DNA of 7,464 nt, from positions 1 through 7,464 of the forward strand of contig CANHAW010000091.1 of the NCBI GenBank assembly GCA_947458675.1, in the 5' to 3' direction. The stretch comes from Beijerinckiaceae bacterium. GTDB taxonomy: Bacteria; Pseudomonadota; Alphaproteobacteria; Rhizobiales; Beijerinckiaceae. Below, in pieces: positions 1 to 5,532 of this stretch. Numbering within the stretch: position 1 is the first letter of the stretch; the number at the start of each line of letters is the position of its first letter. Below the pieces are notes generated by a model. It worked only from the letters and a program-made list of their open reading frames with translations, did no database searches and was not told the DNA's origin. The translations under genes and the position numbers were made by a program.

Positions 1-57
1 ATCAATGCCGCATCAGCTATGCCGACTTTTTTCAGGGCACTCACGAAAGCCCGAGTT

Positions 58-86
58 TTGAAAAAACGCGTCATTAGAAATATACT
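58..86 (+). promoter_or_regulatory. Strong sigma70-type promoter, probably for nudC-folPBK
   Basis: A -35 box TTGAAA (58-63) and a -10 box TATACT (81-86) are separated by exactly 17 bases; each matches the sigma70 consensus at 5 of 6 positions. The start of transcription would fall near 92-94, about 135 bases ahead of the nudC start codon. It is the best promoter match seen in the window and sits in AT-rich sequence unlike the GC-rich genes around it. It points toward nudC, so I infer that it drives the nudC-folP-folB-folK cluster. It could instead serve a short non-coding RNA starting in the leader. Confidence 0.65.
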
Positions 87-102
87 ACTTAGTGTTATAT
101 TT
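78..102. promoter_or_regulatory. Imperfect palindrome over the -10 box, candidate operator
   Basis: Two 11-base arms, AAATATACTAC (78-88) and GTGTTATATTT (92-102), flank the 3-base centre TTA and match as inverted repeats at 9 of 11 positions. The palindrome contains the whole -10 box of the rightward promoter and the predicted transcription start, the classic position for a repressor site. Its symmetry also gives a weaker leftward promoter-like pair on the minus strand (TTGTAA at 106-101 and TATATT at 84-79, 16-base spacer). No regulator gene is present in the window, so the binding protein is unknown. An alternative is chance symmetry in AT-rich sequence. Confidence 0.4.
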
Positions 103-106
103 ACAA

Positions 107-127
107 GAGGGCAGAAAGCCTGCCCTC
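107..127 (+). other. Leader hairpin, 8-bp stem
   Basis: GAGGGCAG (107-114) and CTGCCCTC (120-127) form a perfect 8-base-pair, GC-rich stem closed by the 5-base loop AAAGC. It begins about 14 bases after the predicted transcription start, so it would lie at the 5' end of the nudC leader RNA. No T-tract follows it on the plus strand (the next bases are GTCTCAAAAAATG) and only a poor one on the minus strand, so it is not a normal intrinsic terminator. A 5' stabilising stem or part of a regulatory leader fits better. Its function is inferred only. Confidence 0.45.
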
Positions 128-228
128 GTCTCAAAAAATGCATCAAACAAGAGCTGAGCATAATCGGAGCGTTTGAAACTGGCCAATTCACGCTTCCCCC
201 AACCCACGCGCAGCCCTAAGTTCGGCCC

Positions 229-1176
229 ATGACACAGGATGCTTCGGCCCGCACGGGCTATGGCCTCAATCTGCTCGACCGTCTGGCCGGGCGGCGCGAT
301 GAGGCGGGACTTGTCGAGAGCCTTGGAGCCAAGCCCGGCACGCGGCATGTCGCCTTCAGCGGCGACATTCCCCTGCTGAAGCAAACCCCCACAGGGCTCG
401 ATCCGTTTTTCCAGCCGGCCGAATTGAGGGGGCTGGGGCGGCTGGGCGAAACGGCTTTGCTGGGCGAGGATGAAAAAGGCGCGGTTCTGGCCACGCTGAT
501 CGAGACGGCGGCGGCCGAGAGCGGCGAAAGCGCAACAGGCCCACTGGCGCTCGATTTGCGCAGCCTTGCCGTCCAGGGCCTGCTCGCCCCGCCACTTCTC
601 GGCTTGATGGCACAGGCCAAAAGCCTGCTGCACTGGCATTCGCGCCATCGCTTTTGCGCCCAATGCGGCGGATTGACGGAGCTGGCCGCCGCCGGATGGA
701 AGCGGATTTGCCCCGCCTGTTCGGCCCAGCATTTCCCGCGCACCGATCCGGTCGCCATTATGCTCGTTGTGGATGGCGAGCATTGCCTGCTCGGCCGCCA
801 GGCACGGTTCAATCCGGGCATGTATTCGGCACTGGCGGGCTTTATCGAACCGGGCGAGACGATTGAGGCCGCGGTGCGGCGCGAAATCTTCGAGGAGGCG
901 GGCGTGCGCGTCGGCGCGGTCGCCTATCATGCCTCGCAGCCCTGGCCCTTCCCGGCCACGCTGATGATCGGCTGCTTCGGCCAGGCCCTCTCGCGCGAGC
1001 TGGTGGTCGACCATAGCGAGCTGGAGGACGCGCGCTGGTTCACCCGCAGCGAGGTGCAGGCCATGTTTGCCGGCCGCCATCCTCAGGCCTTTGTCACGCC
1101 CGCACCCATTGCCATTGCCTGGCATTTGCTGCGCACCTTTGCCGAGGGCGGGGAGCCCGCCTTTGGGCCGCGTTGA
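229..1176 (+). CDS. nudC: NudC-type NADH pyrophosphatase (Nudix hydrolase)
   Basis: The 315-residue product belongs to the NudC branch of Nudix hydrolases, which cleave NADH/NAD+ to NMN(H) and AMP and remove NAD caps from RNA 5' ends. After a variable N-terminal domain (about 1-130) comes a zinc ribbon with CxxC pairs C143/C146 and C161/C164. The Nudix box at 204-226 fits Gx5Ex7REUxEExGU exactly, with G204, E210, R218, E219, E222 and E223. The NADH-specific signature follows at 236-242 as SQPWPFP; the usual serine two residues later is T244, a conservative change. The ATG at 229 has no clear ribosome binding site, but no better start lies nearby and the length is slightly above that of E. coli NudC (257 aa), as in many alphaproteobacteria. 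folP begins 33 bases after the stop, suggesting one transcript. The protein is cytoplasmic, with no signal peptide. Confidence 0.93.
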   Translation: MTQDASARTGYGLNLLDRLAGRRDEAGLVESLGAKPGTRHVAFSGDIPLLKQTPTGLDPFFQPAELRGLGRLGETALLGEDEKGAVLATLIETAAAESGESATGPLALDLRSLAVQGLLAPPLLGLMAQAKSLLHWHSRHRFCAQCGGLTELAAAGWKRICPACSAQHFPRTDPVAIMLVVDGEHCLLGRQARFNPGMYSALAGFIEPGETIEAAVRREIFEEAGVRVGAVAYHASQPWPFPATLMIGCFGQALSRELVVDHSELEDARWFTRSEVQAMFAGRHPQAFVTPAPIAIAWHLLRTFAEGGEPAFGPR

Positions 1177-1209
1177 CAAGGGGCCGCAGCTGACGTTGAT
1201 GAGCCCCGC

Positions 1210-2055
1210 ATGACCAACCGCCGCATTCCCCTTGGCCACGGCCGGACGCTCGATTGCAGCGGCCGTACCCTCGTCATGGGCATTTTGAATGTGACGCCGG
1301 ATTCCTTTTCCGACGGCGGCCATCATGATGAATTTGGGCGCGCGCTCGCCCATGGGCGCCAATTGGTCGCGCAGGGCGCCGATATTCTCGACATTGGCGG
1401 GGAATCGACACGGCCCGGCTACACACCCGTTCCAGCCGATGCGGAAATCGAGCGGATCGAACCGATCATCTTGGCGCTCGCCGGCGAAATCGCCATCCCG
1501 ATCTCGGTCGATACGATGAAGGCGAAAGTTGCCGACCGGGCCTTGGTGGCCGGCGCATCCATCGTCAACGATGTCTGGGGTTTTCAGGGCGATCCGGATA
1601 TGGCGAAAGTGGTCGCCGCCCATGGCGCGGCAGCCGTGCTGATGCACAATCGCATGAGCGAAAATGCCGCCATCGACATTGTTGCGGATGTGCGCGACTT
1701 CCTGCTGCGCTCGATGGAAATTGCGCAGAATGCACGCATTTCGCTCGATCGAATCATTCTCGATCCGGGCATCGGCTTCGGCAAGACGCCGGAACAGAAT
1801 ATGATCCTGCTGCACGAGATCGACACGATTGCAGCGCTCGGCTGTCCGGTTCTGATCGGGGCTTCGCGCAAGCGCATCATCGGCTCGGTGACGGGCCGCA
1901 CCCATCCTTCCGAACGGCTGGCGGGCTCGCTGGCATTTCACACGCTTGCCGCGCAAGTGGGCGCGCATCTTGTGCGCGTCCATGATGTTGGGGAACATGT
2001 GGATGCCATGAAAATGGTCGCCGCCTTCAAATCAACGAAACAGGCCAGGGCATGA
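1210..2055 (+). CDS. folP: Dihydropteroate synthase
   Basis: FolP condenses 6-hydroxymethyl-7,8-dihydropterin pyrophosphate with p-aminobenzoate to give dihydropteroate, and is the sulfonamide target. The 281-residue protein shows the full set of family motifs along its TIM barrel: GILNVTPDSFSDGG (24-37), DIGGESTRPG (61-70), SVDT (99-102), NDVWGF (120-125), MH (145-146), DPGIGFGKT (185-193), GASRKR (217-222) and a C-terminal RVHDV. Length matches single-domain bacterial FolP. The ATG at 1210 leaves about 20 residues before the first barrel motif, normal for the family; the ribosome site ahead is weak. Its stop overlaps the folB start by four bases (ATGA at 2052-2055), a sign of translational coupling. 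I see no insertion in the pABA loops of the kind found in sulfonamide-resistant enzymes. Confidence 0.97.
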   Translation: MTNRRIPLGHGRTLDCSGRTLVMGILNVTPDSFSDGGHHDEFGRALAHGRQLVAQGADILDIGGESTRPGYTPVPADAEIERIEPIILALAGEIAIPISVDTMKAKVADRALVAGASIVNDVWGFQGDPDMAKVVAAHGAAAVLMHNRMSENAAIDIVADVRDFLLRSMEIAQNARISLDRIILDPGIGFGKTPEQNMILLHEIDTIAALGCPVLIGASRKRIIGSVTGRTHPSERLAGSLAFHTLAAQVGAHLVRVHDVGEHVDAMKMVAAFKSTKQARA

Positions 2056-2420
2056 TCGGTAAAATTCTCATCGAAGCGCTCGAACTTCACGCCTATCACG
2101 GCTGGCACCGGCATGAGGGCGAATTCGGACAGCCCTTTCTGCTCGATGTCGAGCTCGAAACCGACATTGCGCGCGCTGCCGCAACCGACGAACTCGGAGA
2201 TGCGCTGGATTATGCGCTGATCGTGTCGACCATGCGAAGCCTGTTCGTCGACACGCGCTACAAGCTCGTCGAGGCTGCCGCAGCCTCTCTGGCGCAAGGC
2301 CTGCTGGCAAAATTTCCTGCCGTCACATTGGTCGATCTGCGCGTGCGCAAACTCAAGCCACCGATTCCCGAACGGCTTTCGGCGGTTGGCATCCATTTGC
2401 GACTGTCGCGCAACGCATGA
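2052..2420 (+). CDS. folB: Dihydroneopterin aldolase
   Basis: FolB converts 7,8-dihydroneopterin to 6-hydroxymethyl-7,8-dihydropterin and glycolaldehyde. The 122-residue length is typical for this octameric, single-domain enzyme of the tunnelling (T-fold) group. Visible motifs are HAYHGW (13-18), a conserved glutamate E22, the FGQPFLLDVELE strand (25-36), LDY with Y54, LVE with E74, and the catalytic lysine K100 within RVRKLKPPIP (97-106). E22, Y54, E74 and K100 carry the same numbers as the active-site residues known from the S. aureus enzyme. The more common KP after the lysine is KL here, a minor variation. The gene overlaps folP and folK by four bases on each side, so translation of all three is probably coupled. 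Confidence 0.94.
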   Translation: MIGKILIEALELHAYHGWHRHEGEFGQPFLLDVELETDIARAAATDELGDALDYALIVSTMRSLFVDTRYKLVEAAAASLAQGLLAKFPAVTLVDLRVRKLKPPIPERLSAVGIHLRLSRNA

Positions 2421-2923
2421 CGCGCGCCCTGCTCGCATTGGGCGGCAATCTGGGCGATGTGACCGCAGCCTTTGTCGCAGCGCTCGATGCGCTGCAGAAA
2501 GGCGGCGCGCATGTGATGGCGACATCCAGCATCTATCGCACGCCGCCCTGGGGCGTGACGGACCAGCCCGATTTCCTGAATATGGCAGCCATGGTGGAGA
2601 CGCATCTCTCCGCGCAGGAGCTGCTCACGCTCTGCCTCGACATTGAGCGCCAAAGCGGACGCGTGCGCGAGCAGCGCTGGGGGCCGCGCAATATCGATAT
2701 CGATATTGTCACCTATGGCGATGCGCGCATCGACAAACCCCATCTCAACGTGCCGCACCCGCATGCGCATGAACGCGCCTTTGTGCTCGTGCCGCTGGCA
2801 GAAATCGCGCCAAAGGAAAAGATCGCCGAGCGGCCAGTGATCGCTCTGCTTGCCGATGTGGATGTCAGCGGAGTCATGTGCGATGCGCAGGCAACGCAAA
2901 GCCTGCGTGTTGCGGGCTATTGA
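2417..2923 (+). CDS. folK: 6-hydroxymethyl-7,8-dihydropterin pyrophosphokinase (HPPK)
   Basis: FolK transfers pyrophosphate from ATP to 6-hydroxymethyl-dihydropterin, making the substrate of FolP encoded two genes upstream. The 168-residue protein carries LGGNLGD (8-14, usual LGSNLGD), SSIYRTPPWG followed by QPDFLN (37-55), the signature RWGPRNIDIDI (87-97) with the two magnesium-binding aspartates D94 and D96, and VPHPHAHERAFVLVPLAEI (112-130). All expected catalytic features are present. It starts inside the folB stop at an ATGA overlap. folK is the last gene of the rightward cluster; a large palindrome follows 40 bases after its stop. Confidence 0.97.
   Translation: MTRALLALGGNLGDVTAAFVAALDALQKGGAHVMATSSIYRTPPWGVTDQPDFLNMAAMVETHLSAQELLTLCLDIERQSGRVREQRWGPRNIDIDIVTYGDARIDKPHLNVPHPHAHERAFVLVPLAEIAPKEKIAERPVIALLADVDVSGVMCDAQATQSLRVAGY
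2690..2707. repeat. Perfect palindrome inside folK
   Basis: The 18 bases AATATCGATATCGATATT are their own reverse complement, and the symmetry extends one base on each side (2689-2708). They encode the conserved Asn-Ile-Asp-Ile-Asp-Ile stretch, and the palindrome arises because the ATC-GAT alternation spells Ile-Asp. Coding constraint is the simplest explanation; a role as a binding site or RNA hairpin is unsupported. Confidence 0.5.
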
Positions 2924-2931
2924 ACGCTCGT

Positions 2932-3001
2932 CAATGACGATGGAGAGGCTGCATCCTCCGGGCTCGTCATTGCGAGGAGCGTCGCTCCTCGCAATGACGA
3001 G
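2932..3001. repeat. REP-like palindromic repeat between convergent folK and pheA
   Basis: Bases 2963-2981 and 2983-3001 are perfect 19-base inverted repeats around a single centre base, so the RNA from either strand would form an 18-bp stem with a 3-base GTC loop. The arm contains TCATTGCGAGGAGCG, similar to dispersed intergenic palindromes common in alphaproteobacteria. A further copy of the arm tip, CAATGACGA, lies at 2932-2940, giving three copies of this 9-mer (2932-2940, inverted 2964-2972, 2992-3000). The first two could form an alternative stem around a small inner hairpin. There is no T-tract on either side, so it is not a canonical intrinsic terminator, but it lies where two converging transcripts must end. 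Confidence 0.8.
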
Positions 3002-3013
3002 ATGGAGGGCCCT

Positions 3014-3868
3014 TTACTCGGCCGCTTTTTGCGATTCGATGCGGAAAGGATGCGCTGGATAGACGCCCAGAATGCGCACTTCGCGGGTGAAAAATTCCAG
3101 CTCCTCCAGCGCGCGTGCGAGCGCGGGATCTTGCGGATGCCCATCGACATCGCACAGGAATTGCGTTGCGGCGAATTCGCCGCCCACCATATAGCTCTCG
3201 ATCTTCGACAGATTCACGCCATTGGTGGCAAAACCACCGAGCGCCTTGTAGAGGGCGGCCGGCACATTGCGCACGCGAAACACAAATGTCGTCACCATCG
3301 GGCCGGATGGTTCCGTCCATTTCGGCTCTTTGGAGAGAATGACGAAACGCGTCGTATTGTGCTTGGCATCCTCAACATCGCGCTCAAGAATATCGAGCCC
3401 GTAAATTTCTGCGGCAAGCGCGGGCGCAAGAGCTGCTTTTGTTCTGTCGCCCCAATCGGCGACCTGGCGCGCAGAGCCTGCCGTATCGCCGCCATTATGG
3501 GCTTTCAATCCGAGTCTGCGGATGATGTTTCGGCATTGGCCGAGCCCATGAATATGGCTGTAGACATGTTTGATGTCCGAGAGGCTCGTCCCTTTGATCG
3601 CCATCAATTGAAAATGGATCGGCAGAAAATATTCGCCGATAATGTGCAAGCCGGAATTCGGCAGGAAATGATGAATATCGGCCACGCGACCGGCGATTGA
3701 ATTTTCAATCGGGATCATGCCGAGTTCGGCAACGCCATCCTGAATGGCGCCCAAAGCATCTTCGAATGTCTCGCAGGGCAAGGGCTCCCAATCGGGATAG
3801 ACATCGCGAATGGCAATATGGGAATTGGCGCCCGGCTCGCCCTGATAGGAAATGATCTTTTTCGACAT
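3014..3868 (-). CDS. pheA: Prephenate dehydratase
   Basis: PheA decarboxylates and dehydrates prephenate to phenylpyruvate, the committed step to phenylalanine. The 284-residue protein is the stand-alone form, without a fused chorismate mutase. The catalytic domain begins YQGEPGANSH (8-17), continues through GMIPIENSIAGRV (50-62) and SHIHGLGQCR (104-113), and ends with the NTTRF motif (171-175) containing the catalytic threonine. A C-terminal ACT domain (about 192-270) binds phenylalanine for feedback control; the usual ESRP motif reads ESYM (224-227), as I recall for alphaproteobacterial homologues. The start is supported by AAAAGG nine bases ahead on the minus strand. It lies 5 bases after the kdsB stop, so the two are almost certainly one operon. 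The 3' end faces folK across the palindromic repeat. Confidence 0.97.
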   Translation of the reverse strand: MSKKIISYQGEPGANSHIAIRDVYPDWEPLPCETFEDALGAIQDGVAELGMIPIENSIAGRVADIHHFLPNSGLHIIGEYFLPIHFQLMAIKGTSLSDIKHVYSHIHGLGQCRNIIRRLGLKAHNGGDTAGSARQVADWGDRTKAALAPALAAEIYGLDILERDVEDAKHNTTRFVILSKEPKWTEPSGPMVTTFVFRVRNVPAALYKALGGFATNGVNLSKIESYMVGGEFAATQFLCDVDGHPQDPALARALEELEFFTREVRILGVYPAHPFRIESQKAAE

Positions 3869-3873
3869 TGTGT

Positions 3874-4608
3874 TCAGCCTTTTGCGAGCAATGCGCGAGC
3901 GCGCTCGAGATCATGAGGCGTATCGACGCCAAGCGGCACGGCATCGACGAGCGAGACGTCAACGCGCATGCCTGCTTCGAGCGCACGCAATTGTTCGAGT
4001 TTTTCGCGCTTTTCAAGCGGCGAGGGCGGCAAAGCGACAAAACGGTTGAGCGCCTTGCGACGATAGGCATAAAGCCCGATGTGATGATAATGCGGCCCCT
4101 CGCCAAAGGGCACGGTGGCGCGCGAGAAATAAAGCGCGCGCATGCGCCCGGCTGAAATCGGGCTGGCGACAATCTTCACCACATTGGGATCGCGGCGCTC
4201 TTCCTCACGCACGATCTCGACCGCCAGCGTGGCAATATCGACGGCCGGATCGGCCAGCGGCAAAAGCGCGGCCTGAATCGCATAAGGCTCGATGGTGGGC
4301 AGATCACCCTGCACATTCACGACGACATCGTGATGGCCTTGCGGATCGAATGTCTCCAGGGCCTCGAAAATTCTGTCCGAGCCCGATTCGTGGTCGGGCC
4401 GGGTAAGCACGGCCTGCCCGCCCGCCTTCTGGACCGCCTCGATGATTTCCGGTGCATCGCCCGCCACCAGAACCGGCCCGATTCCCGCCTCGCAGGCACG
4501 ACGCCAGACATGGACGATCATCGGCTCGCCATGAATATCGGCCAGCGGCTTGCCCGGCAGGCGGGTTGAGCCCAGGCGGGCCGGCACAAGGACGATCGGA
4601 TCTGACAT
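3874..4608 (-). CDS. kdsB: 3-deoxy-manno-octulosonate cytidylyltransferase (CMP-Kdo synthetase)
   Basis: KdsB activates Kdo with CTP to CMP-Kdo for the inner core of lipopolysaccharide, so the cell is Gram-negative. The 244-residue protein shows the CTP-binding loop [14 protein letters not shown] (9-22), [11 protein letters not shown] (69-79), VVNVQGDLP (96-104) with the metal-binding D102, [10 protein letters not shown] (175-184), [16 protein letters not shown] (196-211) and [11 protein letters not shown] (227-237). QGDLP replaces the enterobacterial QGDEP, a change I associate with alphaproteobacteria. The frame stays open to an ATG at 4800, which would add 64 residues. The start at 4608 is preferred because the family is about 245-250 aa long, the upstream residues resemble no KdsB extension, and the conserved loop begins a few residues in. 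There is no obvious ribosome site at 4608. It is transcribed with pheA. Confidence 0.96.
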   Translation of the reverse strand: MSDPIVLVPARLGSTRLPGKPLADIHGEPMIVHVWRRACEAGIGPVLVAGDAPEIIEAVQKAGGQAVLTRPDHESGSDRIFEALETFDPQGHHDVVVNVQGDLPTIEPYAIQAALLPLADPAVDIATLAVEIVREEERRDPNVVKIVASPISAGRMRALYFSRATVPFGEGPHYHHIGLYAYRRKALNRFVALPPSPLEKREKLEQLRALEAGMRVDVSLVDAVPLGVDTPHDLERARALLAKG

Positions 4609-4821
4609 AGCGTTAATCGCGGATTTGACCTGTGGAATGCGCCCGATCATGGCAGGCACGGGCTCGGCGGCAAAAGGTATCAGCCGCAAGCCGCTTATAC
4701 GTGTTGCCAAGCCACCGGGAAAGCGGGTAATCAACCCCGCGCATGGTGTCCGGTTAAGGACACGGCATGCATGGTCGCGGCCCTGCCGCAGCCCAATCAA
4801 ATCTGGCGGAGCCCTTGAGAC
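4609..4821. promoter_or_regulatory. Divergent intergenic region between kdsB and the cytochrome c gene
   Basis: This gap must hold the promoters of both divergent units. On the minus strand, TATAAG (4699-4694) preceded by TTTCCC 17 bases upstream is a possible weak kdsB promoter, about 85 bases from its start. On the plus strand I find no convincing pair of boxes; TTGCCA (4704-4709) with TAATCA 18 bases later is weak. The strongest structure is a bulged dyad at 4741-4770, listed separately. The stretch is open in the kdsB frame, but nothing in its translation looks like protein. Confidence 0.4.
4741..4770. repeat. Bulged dyad upstream of the cytochrome c gene, candidate operator
   Basis: GTGTCC (4746-4751) and GGACAC (4758-4763) are perfect inverted repeats around GGTTAA. 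The symmetry resumes outside them: GCATG (4741-4745) pairs with CATGC (4766-4770), leaving two extra bases on the right. In all, 11 pairs form with a 2-base bulge. The dyad ends about 50 bases before the cytochrome start codon, so it could be a regulator site or an early hairpin in the leader RNA. Which protein might bind it is not evident. Confidence 0.4.
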
Positions 4822-5355
4822 ATGGATTCCTTTGAATTGAACAAAATCGCCGGCGCGGTGCTTGGCTCACTTCTGTTCCTCATGGGGCTCGGCATCGTCT
4901 CCGACGCTGTTTTCCAGCATGGCCCGCCCAAAAAGGCCGGCTATGACCTGCCTGCCGCTGAAGAAAGCGCGCCGGGCGCAGCCACAGCTGCAGCGGCTGC
5001 TGTGCCGCTTCCCGAACTCCTCGCCAAGGCGGACGCCAAAAAGGGCGAAGGCCTGATGAAGGCCTGCGCCTCCTGCCATTCCTTCGACAAGGGCGGGGCA
5101 AACAAGGTCGGCCCGGCGCTTTATGGCGTTGTGAACCGCCAAATCGGCGGCCTTGCCGGCTTTGCCTATTCCGACGCGCTCAAGACCAAGGGCGGACCTT
5201 GGACCTATGCGGCGCTCGACGCCTTCATCGCCAATCCCAAGGGTTTCGCCAGCGGCACGAAAATGGCCTATGGCGGCGAAAAGGATCACACCCGCCGCGC
5301 CGATATGATCGCGTATATGCGCAGCCTGGCCGATACGCCGGCACCGCTGCCGTAA
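4822..5355 (+). CDS. cycM: Membrane-anchored class I cytochrome c (CycM-like)
   Basis: The 177-residue product has a short cytoplasmic N-terminus (MDSFELNK), one hydrophobic segment at about 9-27 that probably remains as an uncleaved anchor, an alanine- and proline-rich linker (about 44-64) and a periplasmic haem domain from about 65. The haem site is CASCH (82-86) with H86 as axial ligand, and M148 in GTKMAYGG is the likely sixth ligand. The overall form matches CycM, the membrane-bound cytochrome carrying electrons from the bc1 complex to the aa3 oxidase in Bradyrhizobium; a soluble cytochrome c2 is less likely because the anchor lacks a clear cleavage site. GGAG at 4808-4811, ten bases ahead, supports the start. 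It appears to be monocistronic, with its own terminator. The family is certain; the symbol is by resemblance. Confidence 0.92.
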   Translation: MDSFELNKIAGAVLGSLLFLMGLGIVSDAVFQHGPPKKAGYDLPAAEESAPGAATAAAAAVPLPELLAKADAKKGEGLMKACASCHSFDKGGANKVGPALYGVVNRQIGGLAGFAYSDALKTKGGPWTYAALDAFIANPKGFASGTKMAYGGEKDHTRRADMIAYMRSLADTPAPLP

Positions 5356-5380
5356 GCGGGCGGACAGAGCCAACCAGGAC

Positions 5381-5411
5381 AAGGCCGGGCCAAAAGCCCG
5401 GCCTTTTCTTT
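5381..5411 (+). terminator. Intrinsic terminator of the cytochrome c gene
   Basis: AAGGCCGGGC (5381-5390) and GCCCGGCCTT (5396-5405) form a perfect 10-bp stem with the 5-base loop CAAAA, followed by TTCTTT. It begins 25 bases after the cytochrome stop codon and separates that gene from yejA downstream. Confidence 0.9.
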
Positions 5412-5450
5412 GGGCCGGCGCGAATCAAGCGCACGTGTCCGGCTGCCCCG

Positions 5451-5479
5451 CTGGCGGCCTCCGCAAAAAGCGACATAAT
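5451..5479 (+). promoter_or_regulatory. Possible promoter for yejA
   Basis: A good -10 box CATAAT (5474-5479, 5 of 6) lies 17 bases after a poor -35 box CTGGCG (5451-5456, 3 of 6). Transcription would begin near 5486, giving a leader of about 47 bases. A new promoter is needed here because of the strong terminator just upstream, but the -35 match is weak. Confidence 0.35.
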
Positions 5480-5532
5480 CGCCTCGAATCATCGAATGCC
5501 GCCCGATGCGGTGTTTTTGCCTTGAGGATCGA

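Noticed and set aside
35..59. Possible terminator of a gene left of the window (GGGC/GCCC stem followed by TTTT)
   Set aside because: The stem is only 4 bp with a 10-base loop, the T-run is short, and the upstream gene is not visible.
138..176. A 12-codon upstream frame (MHQTRAEHNRSV) as a leader peptide
   Set aside because: There is no ribosome binding site, and its codons show no run of one regulatory amino acid.
19..219. A 66-codon frame in the leader
   Set aside because: It runs through the promoter and hairpin, has no ribosome site, and its translation resembles no family I know.
1180..1207. GGGGC/GCCCC pairing in the nudC-folP gap
   Set aside because: Five base pairs across an 18-base loop are easily found by chance in GC-rich DNA.
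85..1998. A 637-codon open frame on the minus strand opposite nudC and folP
   Set aside because: Long antisense frames are expected in GC-rich genes. The plus strand carries two proteins with complete catalytic motifs, and the antisense product shows no recognisable motif and is rich in Arg, Ala and Gly.
3002..3700. A 232-codon plus-strand frame opposite pheA
   Set aside because: It is a shadow of pheA, which has a full set of prephenate dehydratase and ACT motifs.
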